The notes under the pieces: model-generated
What the model saw: only the letters and a program-made list of their open reading frames with translations
What the model was told of the DNA's origin: nothing
Databases searched by the model: none
In this document: positions 1-8,198 of the stretch, in pieces
Layout: every line of letters starts with the position of its first letter
How positions within the stretch are numbered: position 1 is the stretch's first letter
Source of the DNA: Fundicoccus sp052116145
GTDB lineage: Bacteria > Bacillota > Bacilli > Lactobacillales > Aerococcaceae
Assembly: GCF_052116145.1 (NCBI RefSeq)
Contig: NZ_JBQKLQ010000001.1
Coordinates: forward strand, 806,001-870,000
Reading direction: 5' to 3'
DNA length: 64,000 bases
Translations under genes and position numbers: made by a program

Positions 1-200
1 CACAAAAAATCCCTATGATTAATAGATAAGCGATTATCTGTTAATCATAGGGACGAATTGAATTCGCGGTTCCACCCTAATTCTAGTAAACACTAGCACT
101 TTATTGATAGATTAAATTGTTCCAAAACAGCCATCGAAATTGCTCTAGCTTGCACTGTCCTAGAGTCGCTGAACTTTCTTTACTATATGTTTTGGATGTG
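1..200 (-). promoter_or_regulatory. T-box riboswitch leader, probably of glyQ(S)
   Basis: Read on the minus strand, the conserved T-box core AGGGTGGAACCGCG lies at 80-65. It is followed by a long hairpin with 20-bp arms (53-34 and 29-10, one mismatch) and a run of six T (9-4), the antiterminator/terminator module. A GGC triplet at 132-130 is a reasonable glycine specifier in a short single-stem leader. The controlled gene is off the left edge. Because recO is normally followed by glyQS in Lactobacillales and the triplet fits, glycyl-tRNA synthetase is inferred. Confidence 0.85.
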
Positions 201-206
201 ATACTT

Positions 207-235
207 ATTTTACTAACTTCACTTTCAAATGTCAA
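207..235 (-). promoter_or_regulatory. Promoter of the T-box leader
   Basis: TTGACA at 235-230, a 17-base spacer and TAAAAT at 212-207 on the minus strand form a near-consensus sigma-A promoter, placed to start the transcript at the head of the T-box leader. Confidence 0.7.
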
Positions 236-294
236 TGAAACTAAAGTTAAAGTTTCGAATGTCAAGTTTAACAGTCAGTAATTACAAAAATGCC

Positions 295-1083
295 TCATAA
301 TGGCTTTTGACGCTTTTCTAATAAACTCACCATCGATTGATTAACTTCTAACATTTGATCTAAGTAACTTTTGCTTTTTAATCTCAATCCAACGAATTCT
401 TGATAAATTTCATCCATAAGTCGTTTAATGTTTGTCAGAGTTTCTGAAGAAACATTCACTGATTGAATTTGAGTTAATTCGGCTTTTGCCAAAACACTTG
501 CTACATACATCGCTCTGGGTGAGATTCTTAGTCGAAAATCATCTTCATGAAAATGCTTTTCACACAAGACTCCTTGCCTTCTTATACTAAAATCAAATGG
601 TTGTTGCGTGGATCCGCAGATCACGCATTGATGCCATTGGATATGCGTGCCAAATTCAGGCAATAGATAGATTTCTATGAAAGCTGTAATCACTTCTGGT
701 GACTTATCCAGATTCATCTGTTGTAGAGCTAATTTGAATACTTCATATAATTTTCTATGTGGCACATTATCGTCAACCGCTGCATCTACCAGCTGTGAAA
801 CATAAGCAGCGTAAGCTTGAGTCATGAAATTCTCTTGGACTTTGCGATTAAACTCTAACGTAGACGCCTCTCTTAAAAATGAAAGTCCATCTAGATTAAT
901 CGTGCCGATATAATCATTAATTGTTAAAGGAATCAATTGACTAGCTAAAGGATGATTAGGTTTCTCTAAGCGTTTAACGAAAAACATACGGGTCCCAAAA
1001 TCATTAGTAAAAATTTTGACTAAAGCATCATGTTCGCGATGCTTTCGTTTAAACAATACAATCCCCTCAAAACGCTCATTCAT
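295..1083 (-). CDS. recO: DNA repair protein RecO
   Basis: RecO acts with RecF and RecR to load RecA on single-stranded DNA during recombinational repair. The 262-residue length is typical. The N-terminal OB-fold begins with the family-like pattern F-E-G-I-V-L. The C-terminal half carries a zinc-type cluster C153-x2-C156 and C174-x2-H177. It is the last gene of the phoH-pgpH-ybeY-dgkA-era-recO run and starts 24 bp after era ends. The ATG has an AAGGAGTGAAGGG-like ribosome site just upstream. Confidence 0.95.
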   Translation of the reverse strand: MNERFEGIVLFKRKHREHDALVKIFTNDFGTRMFFVKRLEKPNHPLASQLIPLTINDYIGTINLDGLSFLREASTLEFNRKVQENFMTQAYAAYVSQLVDAAVDDNVPHRKLYEVFKLALQQMNLDKSPEVITAFIEIYLLPEFGTHIQWHQCVICGSTQQPFDFSIRRQGVLCEKHFHEDDFRLRISPRAMYVASVLAKAELTQIQSVNVSSETLTNIKRLMDEIYQEFVGLRLKSKSYLDQMLEVNQSMVSLLEKRQKPL

Positions 1084-1106
1084 CCCTTCACTCCTTTGTC
1101 CTAAGA

Positions 1107-2015
1107 TTAATAATTATCTGGTCTGTAGCCGTAATCCATAAGGTTTGACTGACGATCACGCCAATTCTTTTGAATTTTAACCCATAAGTCTAGATAGACT
1201 TTATCATCCAACAACGTCTCAATATCACGACGTGCTAATTGGCCAATTTTTTTAATCATACTTCCTTGAGCGCCAATGATAATCCCTTTTTGACTTTTAC
1301 GTTCTACAATTATAGTTGCTTGAACTTCAATTTTCCCGTCTTCATTACGTTGCATGCTCTGAACCTGAACAGCTACCGAGTGAGGGATTTCTTCACGAGT
1401 TAACATTAAAATCTTTTCACGAATAAATTCCGCCACAACGAAATATTCTGGGTGATCCATTACTTGATCGGCAGGATAATATTGTGGCCCTTCTGGAATA
1501 ATATTCTTCAAATTATTTACTAACTCAGGAACATTGCTACCTTCCTTGGCACTGATAGGGAAAATTTCATCAAAGTCATGCTCATTTTTGAATGAATCAA
1601 TAATCGCAAATAACTCATCAGGATGTACTAAGTCAATTTTGTTAATTAATAAGTAAACTGGTACTGGACTATGTTTAGCTTTTTCTATAACTAATCGATC
1701 TCCAGGTCCAATTTTCTCTGTTGCATTCACAACGACTAAAACCGCATCAACCCCTTTTAAGGCGCTATATGCCGTTTTTAGCATAAAATCTCCTAATGCA
1801 TGCTTCGGCTTGTGAATTCCTGGTGTATCAATAAAAATAATTTGTGAATCATCATCAGTGAAGACACCTTGAATTTTATTTCTTGTAGTTTGTGCTTTAT
1901 CAGACATAATGGCAATTTTTTGTCCTACGATACGGTTAAGTAATGTAGATTTCCCTACGTTTGGACGACCTATAATTGCGACGAAACCTGATTTAAATGC
2001 TTGCTTTTCTTTCAT
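1107..2015 (-). CDS. era: GTPase Era
   Basis: Era is an essential GTPase that binds the 3' end of 16S rRNA and helps mature the 30S subunit. From the chosen start, the G1 motif GRPNVGKS is at residues 16-23, DTPG at 63-66, NKID at 125-128, and a C-terminal KH RNA-binding domain includes the G-A-Q-G-S-M-I-K-K-I-G stretch. The longer in-frame start (2057) would run into dgkA and has no ribosome site. The ATG at 2015 is preceded by AGGAG at good spacing and matches the usual family N-terminus, giving 302 residues. Confidence 0.96.
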   Translation of the reverse strand: MKEKQAFKSGFVAIIGRPNVGKSTLLNRIVGQKIAIMSDKAQTTRNKIQGVFTDDDSQIIFIDTPGIHKPKHALGDFMLKTAYSALKGVDAVLVVVNATEKIGPGDRLVIEKAKHSPVPVYLLINKIDLVHPDELFAIIDSFKNEHDFDEIFPISAKEGSNVPELVNNLKNIIPEGPQYYPADQVMDHPEYFVVAEFIREKILMLTREEIPHSVAVQVQSMQRNEDGKIEVQATIIVERKSQKGIIIGAQGSMIKKIGQLARRDIETLLDDKVYLDLWVKIQKNWRDRQSNLMDYGYRPDNY

Positions 2016-2029
2016 AATTACTCCTATTC

Positions 2030-2437
2030 TTATAAAAAACTGATAAATAATTGCCAAATATATGGCAGGAATACGACAAATCCAATAACAACGGCTAAGA
2101 GTGCAGATAAAACTACTGCAGCGGCCGAAACATCTTTAGCAATTCTAGCGAGTTCATGGTATGTACTTCCTACAATTAAATCAACCGTTGTCTCAATGGC
2201 AGTATTGACTAACTCTGCTGCCATAACAAGACTAATGCATAAAATAACTACTAGCCATTCCATTTTATTGATATTAAGAACAAAACCTGCCGTAACGACT
2301 AAAAGTGTCACGACAGTGTGAATTCGAAAATTACGCTCATTATTAAACGTATAGTTTAAACCTGCAAAAGCATCTTTAAAAGACGTGGCTAAGGAGCGAC
2401 TTTTATCTCTTATAAATTGTTTATCGGGTGAGACCAT
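2030..2437 (-). CDS. dgkA: Undecaprenol/diacylglycerol kinase, DgkA family
   Basis: This small integral-membrane lipid kinase of 135 residues, in Gram-positive bacteria mostly an undecaprenol kinase, recycles the cell-wall lipid carrier. Visible are an amphipathic N-terminus with the N-E-R-N-F-R-I-H motif, then three hydrophobic segments. The conserved catalytic/metal stretch A-E-L-V-N-T-A-I-E lies between the second and third segments. It overlaps the 3' end of ybeY by 17 bp, so translation is probably coupled. It sits upstream of era as in most Lactobacillales. Confidence 0.93.
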   Translation of the reverse strand: MVSPDKQFIRDKSRSLATSFKDAFAGLNYTFNNERNFRIHTVVTLLVVTAGFVLNINKMEWLVVILCISLVMAAELVNTAIETTVDLIVGSTYHELARIAKDVSAAAVVLSALLAVVIGFVVFLPYIWQLFISFL

Positions 2438-2960
2438 GCTGACTTAGCACCTCTTCTTGAATACCAAACATGGCGGCTTCTTCTTCTTTTGTCTGATGAT
2501 CAAATCCATTTAAATGTAGAAAGCCGTGAACTGCCAGAAAAGCAAGCTCTCTTTCAAATGAATGTTGATATTCAACCGCTTGCTCGTGCGCTTTAGGGTA
2601 AGAGATGATGATGTCACCTAAATGTCTTGGCATAGCTTGTTCAAGTGATTGATCATCGTCGAGTAAAACTTCTTTCTCATCTTCAGTAAACTCTGAGTCT
2701 AATGTGAATGAGCTGAAATCTGTGATATCAAACTCACTACTCACTTCTTCTAAAGCAAAACTTAGAACATCTGTTGGACGATCGATTTGTCGATACTCTA
2801 AATTTAATTGATGTATTTCCTCATTCGACACAATCGAAATATCCACTTCAATTTCCCCAGTCATCTTTAAGTATTTAGCTGTTAATTCAACTACCTCTTG
2901 AATCAATGTGACTTGTTCGGTTGTTAAATATCTCTCATCATCAATAATATCGATAATCAT
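2421..2960 (-). CDS. ybeY: Endoribonuclease YbeY, rRNA maturation factor
   Basis: YbeY is a zinc metalloprotein needed for 16S rRNA 3'-end processing and ribosome quality control. The signature zinc motif is present as HGFLHLNGFDH with His at 145, 149 and 155, preceded by the conserved R-P-T-D-V-L-S-F (61-68) and L-G-D-I-I-I (114-119). An acidic segment at about residues 76-108 makes this copy slightly longer (179 residues) than the usual 150-165. It lies between pgpH and dgkA and overlaps the latter. Confidence 0.95.
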   Translation of the reverse strand: MIIDIIDDERYLTTEQVTLIQEVVELTAKYLKMTGEIEVDISIVSNEEIHQLNLEYRQIDRPTDVLSFALEEVSSEFDITDFSSFTLDSEFTEDEKEVLLDDDQSLEQAMPRHLGDIIISYPKAHEQAVEYQHSFERELAFLAVHGFLHLNGFDHQTKEEEAAMFGIQEEVLSQHGLTR

Positions 2961-2984
2961 CTAAAATTCTCCATTCATTGCGTT

Positions 2985-5231
2985 TTATTTCGGATACTCT
3001 ACTCGAGTATGGTACATGCCGGCTACTCCTGATATTAACGAGCGTCTAGCAATTTTTAAATCATTTACTGTTAAATCACAATCAGAAAATTGATCATCAT
3101 TTATTTTATCATCAATGATATTATCTATTAAAGTTTCTATTGATTTTTGATTGTATTCTTTTAATGAACGCGACGCTGCCTCAACCGAATCTGCAATCAT
3201 TACAATTGCTGCTTCCTTTGTTTGAGGTTTTGGTCCTGGATATCTAAAATCACATTCATTAACAGTTGGATTATCTTTTCTAGCTTGGTAATAAAAATAC
3301 TTCACCAATGTCGTTCCATGATGCTGCATACAAATATCAATAATACTTTTTGGCATTGAACTCTCCTCTAGGATCTTTGTCCCTTCAGTTACATGTCCCA
3401 TAATAATTGCCGCACTTTCTTGTGAAGCAATCATTTGGTGTGGTGATTCCATGCCTGAATTGACATTTTCTGTAAAAAAGCGAGGATGAACTGTTTTTCC
3501 AATATCATGGTAATAGGCCGCTACTCTCGTCAATAATGAATCGCCTCCGATAGCTTCCACCGCATTCGCGCTTAAATTAGCAACTAGAATACTATGATGG
3601 TAGGTACCTGGAGAATTTTCAATCAGACGCTTGAGTAATGGATGATTTAAGTTTCCAAGTTGATTTAATGTTAAAGCTGCTTTATCAACTAACAACTGTT
3701 CCCAATACGGTGTCACAAAAAATAAAATCATATTGACAAAAAGTACATTCGTTACCATTAACAAAATGATACTTGTTCCTTGTTCCGAGAATACATTGAC
3801 ATTTAAACTCAGTAACAAAGGTACCGCAATAGCTAAATGCCATAAAAACAAAGGTAAAAAGAATTCATAGAAATTGTAACGATAGCTTCCTTTTTTTAAT
3901 ACAAACATCATTCCTAAAATGCTACTGAAAAAATAATACAGTGTCGTTAATGTGATAACTGTTAAATTATCATATCCGTTTACTACAAATAAGGCGAGTA
4001 TATTAAAAAATAACACAGATAGAATGCCAATTCTTGGATTGGTTCGTGGTGTTATCATAAAGGGAATCAAAAACACTGGTACGACTAATGTTGCATACGT
4101 TAAGCCACTTGATTGCATTAAATGGAAGCCTTTTAACAAAGCAAAACCAAATAACATCACCAATGTATAAGCTGTAGCTTCCATATTTTGCTTGGCTAAA
4201 TCGATTTCTGACCACTTAAAGCGTTTCGTAAAGACAATTATCATTACGATACCATGGAAGATGACTGTGCTATAAAATGCGTAAGCCAATGTATTTTGAG
4301 AGGCCTGATCTAAGAAACCATAAATTTCTAATTGGCGCATCGTATCGTCACCAATGATGTGTCCTTCTTGAATGATTACTTGTCCTTGTAGGATATAGCT
4401 AGGTTGTACTGCATTAGCCACTTCTTCACGGCGTCTTTCAGTTTCGCTTTCACTATAAGTCATCGTGGGTATAATCAAACCGTTAAGAAAATCAGTTAAA
4501 GCGAGTCTCGCGTCTAAACTGTAAGAAGCATTGCTAATGTTTTGTTCACCTATATTAATATGACCTTCAATATTATTTGCTTGAATCTCTTCAGCTAAAG
4601 TTTTAGCTACCAGTTCAGTCAAAGTTGATTGAAAGGCAGATAATGTTTCAGAATCGATTGACAGTATATGACTCAAAGTTGACGTACTAATGTTATTGCC
4701 TAAGTATTTTATACCATCTACTTGATCGGATAATTTAATTTCATAAACTAATAGTTGCTCGACCGCATCCAATTGCATAAAAGTAACAGTCTGTCCTTGT
4801 GGTCGATTGACATTAGCAAATTGATTTAATAATGTTCGCTCGATAACGCCAGACTCAATTAATTGAGCATTATCCTCTATTAGCGCTTGAATTGATTCTT
4901 TTGAATGAGATTCATTCTTTAACTGGCGAATAAAACTAAAATATTGTTCGATAATCATTAGCTGTTGCGTTCGAATATCTTCTTGATATAAATAGACATC
5001 ATTCACAGCATCTTTCGCCCTTTGTCTATTCAACTCAGTCTGTTCGACATCCTCAGTAGTGACAGGAGCTAAGATTGTATCTTGAGCGACTTGATTAAGT
5101 TGAAAATTATACTCAATAGGTTGTACATTTGAATAGCCTAAGAGAATAATTGAAAGTGACAAAATGAAACTCATGAGTGGAATATAATAATGTCCGAGTA
5201 ACGCTTGAAAACGTTGTAATCTACGGTTCAT
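2985..5231 (-). CDS. pgpH: 7TM-HD cyclic-di-AMP phosphodiesterase PgpH
   Basis: PgpH degrades the second messenger cyclic di-AMP at the membrane. The 748-residue protein has an N-terminal membrane anchor (about 15-33), an extracellular 7TMR-HDED region to about residue 300, seven hydrophobic segments (about 305-510), then a cytoplasmic HD domain. The metal-binding motif is seen as N-S-P-G-T-Y-H-H-S near 540 and Y-Y-H-D-I-G-K near 575. It sits between phoH and ybeY, the conserved order. CbpB at 60177-60677 is another c-di-AMP protein in this window. Confidence 0.93.
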   Translation of the reverse strand: MNRRLQRFQALLGHYYIPLMSFILSLSIILLGYSNVQPIEYNFQLNQVAQDTILAPVTTEDVEQTELNRQRAKDAVNDVYLYQEDIRTQQLMIIEQYFSFIRQLKNESHSKESIQALIEDNAQLIESGVIERTLLNQFANVNRPQGQTVTFMQLDAVEQLLVYEIKLSDQVDGIKYLGNNISTSTLSHILSIDSETLSAFQSTLTELVAKTLAEEIQANNIEGHINIGEQNISNASYSLDARLALTDFLNGLIIPTMTYSESETERRREEVANAVQPSYILQGQVIIQEGHIIGDDTMRQLEIYGFLDQASQNTLAYAFYSTVIFHGIVMIIVFTKRFKWSEIDLAKQNMEATAYTLVMLFGFALLKGFHLMQSSGLTYATLVVPVFLIPFMITPRTNPRIGILSVLFFNILALFVVNGYDNLTVITLTTLYYFFSSILGMMFVLKKGSYRYNFYEFFLPLFLWHLAIAVPLLLSLNVNVFSEQGTSIILLMVTNVLFVNMILFFVTPYWEQLLVDKAALTLNQLGNLNHPLLKRLIENSPGTYHHSILVANLSANAVEAIGGDSLLTRVAAYYHDIGKTVHPRFFTENVNSGMESPHQMIASQESAAIIMGHVTEGTKILEESSMPKSIIDICMQHHGTTLVKYFYYQARKDNPTVNECDFRYPGPKPQTKEAAIVMIADSVEAASRSLKEYNQKSIETLIDNIIDDKINDDQFSDCDLTVNDLKIARRSLISGVAGMYHTRVEYPK

Positions 5232-5265
5232 CCAATTCCTCCATTCTTTAATGACAGAAAACTAA

Positions 5266-6225
5266 TTATTCATTGTAAGCTCTTATTATATCCGCGACCA
5301 CCGGATGACGCACCACATCGAACTCATCGAATTGCACGAAAGAAATTCGTCGTACATTATTTAATTTATGTTCTGCATCAATCAAACCTGATTTCACTCC
5401 GTTTGGCAAGTCAATTTGAGTCTTATCGCCGTTAATAATCATTTTAGATCCAAAACCTAAACGGGTTAAAAACATTTTCATTTGTGCAATTGTTGTGTTT
5501 TGAGCTTCATCCAGGATAACATAAGCATCGTCTAATGTTCGTCCACGCATGTAAGCTAGAGGGGCTATTTCAATAATGCCTCTTTCCATTAAGCGATTGG
5601 TCTGCTCTGTCCCATATATAGTATATAAGGCATCATAAATCGGTCTTAAATACGGATCGACTTTTTCTTTCAAATCCCCAGGTAAAAAGCCAAGGCTTTC
5701 TCCAGCTTCAACGGCCGGTCTTGTTAATATAATTTTTTTAACGGTGCCTTCTCGTAATGCTTGTACGGCAAGAACAACTGCTAGAAATGTTTTACCAGTT
5801 CCGGCTGGTCCTATTCCAAAAACGACATCGTGTGTTTCGACAGCTTTAACATATTGTAATTGTCCAAAGTTTTTCACTCGAATTGCTTTACCGTCTGCAG
5901 CTCGCCCTACTACTTCGTCATATAAATTTAAAAAATAATCTAAGGTGTTATTCTGAGTCATTTTAATGGCGGTCATGACATCCATCGTCCGTGGTGTAAT
6001 GTTTCGTTCCATTAATTGTAGTAAATTTAATAAGAGTTGACGGACTTGTTCGACTTCTTGTTCGTTTTCGCCCGACAGATTAATCATTTCGCCTCGATTT
6101 GCAATGGTGACTGCAAAGTTATCTTCTATTAAATTAACGTACTTATCCTGTGTGCCCAATAAAGCAATTAGCCAATTGGGGTTAGTGACAATCAGTTGAC
6201 TCGAAAAATTATTAGTTTCACTCAA
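5266..6225 (-). CDS. phoH: PhoH-family ATPase (YbeZ-like)
   Basis: This is a cytoplasmic P-loop ATPase of the PhoH/YbeZ family, linked to RNA metabolism and commonly encoded with ybeY. Walker A is GPAGTGKT at 139-146, with a Walker B/DEAQ motif L-D-E-A-Q-N-T near 240. An N-terminal KH-like portion precedes it. Length (319) is typical. The start codon is TTG at 6225-6223, chosen because AAAAGGAGA precedes it at proper spacing and no ATG is near. It is the first gene of the six-gene run ending with recO. Confidence 0.93.
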   Translation of the reverse strand: MSETNNFSSQLIVTNPNWLIALLGTQDKYVNLIEDNFAVTIANRGEMINLSGENEQEVEQVRQLLLNLLQLMERNITPRTMDVMTAIKMTQNNTLDYFLNLYDEVVGRAADGKAIRVKNFGQLQYVKAVETHDVVFGIGPAGTGKTFLAVVLAVQALREGTVKKIILTRPAVEAGESLGFLPGDLKEKVDPYLRPIYDALYTIYGTEQTNRLMERGIIEIAPLAYMRGRTLDDAYVILDEAQNTTIAQMKMFLTRLGFGSKMIINGDKTQIDLPNGVKSGLIDAEHKLNNVRRISFVQFDEFDVVRHPVVADIIRAYNE

Positions 6226-6299
6226 ATAGTTGTCTCCTTTTCAGTTTGAATAATCTAACAATATCACAACTGAGCGGAAATTTGAACAAATTAAATCGA

Positions 6300-6449
6300 T
6301 TAGTTTAGCCATCGTGAAGCTTGAGTAGCTTCTTTTGATTCCTCCACAGATCGATTAGCCATACTCGGAAAAATAAGGGGCTTCCTTTTGAAGAGTTTGT
6401 TTAATAATGGCAACAAAAAAACTAGTATCAACAGTAATAAACTGTTCAT
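6300..6449 (-). CDS. Possible 49-residue membrane peptide (uncertain)
   Basis: An ATG-initiated frame of 49 codons encodes a very hydrophobic N-terminus (M-N-S-L-L-L-L-I-L-V-F-L-L-P-L-L) followed by a basic stretch and a polar tail, which looks like a small one-pass membrane protein. No ribosome binding site is visible, and the start codon lies inside a terminator-like hairpin (6415-6457), so this may be chance or the remnant of a larger gene. I do not recognise a family. Confidence 0.25.
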   Translation of the reverse strand: MNSLLLLILVFLLPLLNKLFKRKPLIFPSMANRSVEESKEATQASRWLN

Positions 6450-6457
6450 ACTAGTTT
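6415..6457 (-). terminator. Rho-independent terminator
   Basis: On the minus strand a hairpin with arms of about 14 bases (AACTAGTATGAACAG paired with CTGTTGATACTAGTT) ends in seven T. It sits just after the three small membrane ORFs and before phoH, so it ends that transcript. Confidence 0.6.
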
Positions 6458-6466
6458 GTGTTGAAT

Positions 6467-6853
6467 TTATATAAAAGCTAACACTAAACTTAAAATGATA
6501 ATCGCTGCTGCAGGTGGATCAATATGTGATCGAACTCTAGCGTTAATGTGTATGCCGATAAAGTCACAAAGCAAATTGGCCATCACACCAAATACTCCAG
6601 CCAGCCAAACATTATCGAAAGTTAACATCGCAATGTCTGCGATTAAAGCGATATGATGTACCATAGGTATATTGATACCGGCTGCAATAAAGATTAGGAC
6701 GAATGCCCCTAAAACAAAGCCGAATAGCGGGATTTGAATGACATCAATCACACCACCGATGATAACCGCTAAAGCAAAGCTCCAAATCATATTGAACATT
6801 AGTGGTTTCGTTAATAATTCAACTTTACTAACGTCAGCTGGTAGTTGACTCAC
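6467..6853 (-). CDS. Small multipass membrane protein, third of three coupled ORFs
   Basis: The 128-residue hydrophobic protein has about four membrane segments and ends with a conserved-looking S-H-I-D-P-P-A-A-A-I-I stretch. I do not recognise the family. The start is GTG at 6853, sharing one base with the stop of the preceding ORF (TAGTG), a form typical of coupled translation. Segments such as G-G-V-I-D-V-I and L-A-G-V-F-G-V echo segments of the two upstream ORFs (G-G-I-F-D-A-V; V-A-G-V-F-G-V). The three could therefore be parts of one membrane protein with an internal repeat, either naturally split or broken by two frameshifts. Confidence 0.55.
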   Translation of the reverse strand: MSQLPADVSKVELLTKPLMFNMIWSFALAVIIGGVIDVIQIPLFGFVLGAFVLIFIAAGINIPMVHHIALIADIAMLTFDNVWLAGVFGVMANLLCDFIGIHINARVRSHIDPPAAAIIILSLVLAFI

Positions 6854-7089
6854 TAAACTTCGCCAAATAATAATCTAGCTAAGATGTTTGTCCCTACACC
6901 CCCTACTGCAATATTATCTGCTAGGAAACCTGATCCATTTAATAATGAAGTTATTGTGTAACCTAAAACACCAAATACTCCTGCGACTAGTAATACGCCC
7001 ACATTATTTGTGGTTACTAATGGAGCAAAAATATTAGAGCCATCGAAAATTTCTGCCGTTGAATCTAATTTCTCTTTCTCTCGTGTCAC
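6853..7089 (-). CDS. Small membrane protein, second of three coupled ORFs
   Basis: This 78-residue ORF has a charged start (V-T-R-E-K-E-K) followed by two hydrophobic segments with glycine-rich turns. The GTG start at 7089 overlaps the stop of the upstream ORF in a GTGA arrangement, and its own TAG overlaps the next GTG. No separate ribosome site is visible, which fits either translational coupling or a frameshifted single gene. The family is not recognised. Confidence 0.5.
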   Translation of the reverse strand: MTREKEKLDSTAEIFDGSNIFAPLVTTNNVGVLLVAGVFGVLGYTITSLLNGSGFLADNIAVGGVGTNILARLLFGEV

Positions 7090-7316
7090 CTTGCCCAATA
7101 AGCAGCTGCTGCAACTGCCCCAGCAAATGATATTTCAGAACTAATGATAGGACTTAAGACCACTGTATTTAAAAACACATCTGACCCTGTCGAAACGATT
7201 AAGCCAATTCCAATCAGACCAAAAAAACCAAACATTATAAATACGGTTGCTCCTCCAAAAACAGCGTCGAAAATACCACCGAAAAATGCAAGTATATAAG
7301 GGATTAATTGTTCAAT
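7086..7316 (-). CDS. Small membrane protein, first of three coupled ORFs, unusual start
   Basis: An open frame of 76 codons encodes two to three hydrophobic segments with glycine/phenylalanine-rich turns (A-F-F-G-G-I-F-D-A-V-F-G-G). A good ribosome site, AAAAGGAG, lies at 7332-7325, but the codon at the right distance in this frame is ATT (7316-7314). The nearby TTG is in another frame and hits a stop after three codons. Either ATT is used as a rare initiator, the gene is damaged at its start, or translation begins at an internal ATG. It ends in GTGA overlapping the next ORF. Confidence 0.45.
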   Translation of the reverse strand: MEQLIPYILAFFGGIFDAVFGGATVFIMFGFFGLIGIGLIVSTGSDVFLNTVVLSPIISSEISFAGAVAAAAYWAR

Positions 7317-7346
7317 ATAGAAAGCTCCTTTTAATTTATCATTATG

Positions 7347-7367
7347 CTTAACAACCTAGTTGTTAAG
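7347..7367. promoter_or_regulatory. Operator-like palindrome upstream of the small membrane ORFs
   Basis: CTTAACAAC-CTA-GTTGTTAAG is a perfect 9-bp inverted repeat around a 3-base centre, 15 bp upstream of the ribosome site of the three-ORF unit. The size and placement fit a dimeric repressor site, but there is no adjacent regulator gene and no T-run. Confidence 0.4.
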
Positions 7368-7752
7368 TATGCCTTCGTAATTGGTAACGCGAAAGTAACT
7401 TTTCTAATCAATTCTCTATTCAACTTGAATAGCCCCCAATAGCTACCGATTGTAAACGCCGCCAAACGACTGCAATACAACTCTATATTATATTATTGTG
7501 ATAAGATAGTTGAACTTTATTCACAGTGCTCCTGGATGCAACAACTTGACACGACAGATATAAACTTACCGATCAATTTCATAGCAATAGGCTTTCTTTA
7601 GTCTATTAGGACAGGTTGAGTGCTTAATATTCGTTGAGTTAAGTTCACTTTTTATTTTAAATGACTACTTATAGACATTGTTAACAAGTTATTTATGCCT
7701 TAATTTGCTGTTTCGAGAACAGTTAGTTGAGTATTTAATTTTAAGTACAGAA
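7368..7752. other. Intergenic stretch without recognisable gene
   Basis: About 385 bp with no convincing gene on either strand. The minus strand has short open pieces, one beginning with GTG after CCAGGAG near 7533, but they are interrupted within 15-50 codons and match nothing I know. The stretch may be decayed coding sequence, in keeping with the yqeY pseudogene next to it. Confidence 0.4.
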
Positions 7753-7786
7753 AAAGCGTCCCATTAAAAAATGAGACGCTTAATTT
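7753..7786. terminator. Terminator after rpsU-yqeY(pseudo)
   Basis: AAGCGTCCCAT and ATGAGACGCTT form an 11-bp stem with one mismatch around a short A-rich loop, with A/T runs on both sides, so it can act in both directions. It lies directly after the yqeY remnant. Confidence 0.75.
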
Positions 7787-7804
7787 TTAAAGCAGCATCT
7801 AGCG

Positions 7805-8167
7805 CTATAGTGATCGCGTTATGCATTTCACCATAATTCCATCTGCTTGACCTTTAAGTTTAGGCATCGTTTTACTAGAACTTTAACAAATTCTAAAAAG
7901 ATTTTGTTAAAAGTTCATTCGACGATGGGTATTTCATGGAGAATTTAACCCGAAAATCCTAGAGACTAAACGGATTAAATTCAGCTAAAGTATCGTTTGG
8001 CTGCTTTCTTTCGCGTGCAATTGCGGTTATCTCCTGATCGGTTGATACGGAATCAGATTAGTTAATCTGCTCATTTTGCAGTGCTGCTTTCAGCATCCGA
8101 ATGATTTTTAGGGTTCTTAGTCTTTAGTTTTCATCGCTTGCTTAACGTTCATGATAAGATTGACCAT
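7805..8167 (-). pseudogene. yqeY: Decayed yqeY (GatB/YqeY-domain protein)
   Basis: Pieces of YqeY appear in order, in different frames, downstream of rpsU, the normal position of yqeY. The ATG at 8167 opens M-V-N-L-I-M-N-V-K-Q-A-M-K-T-K-D and then a stop. 8109-8059 reads I-I-R-M-L-K-A-A-L-Q-N-E-Q-I. 8037-7962 reads A-R-E-R-K-Q-P-N-D-T-L-A-E-F. 7872-7805 reads M-P-K-L-K-G-Q-A-D-G and ends. These match the N-terminal, central and C-terminal signatures of the roughly 147-residue family. Several frameshifts and stops rule out one functional product, and the remnant is shorter (363 bp against about 441) than an intact gene. Confidence 0.85.
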
Positions 8168-8198
8168 AATTAACCTTACAATCAGCCTTTACCAGATA

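Noticed and set aside
2001..2321. 106-codon plus-strand ORF opposite dgkA/era
   Set aside because: Shadow frame on the opposite strand of two clear genes; no ribosome site and low-complexity threonine/alanine-rich product.
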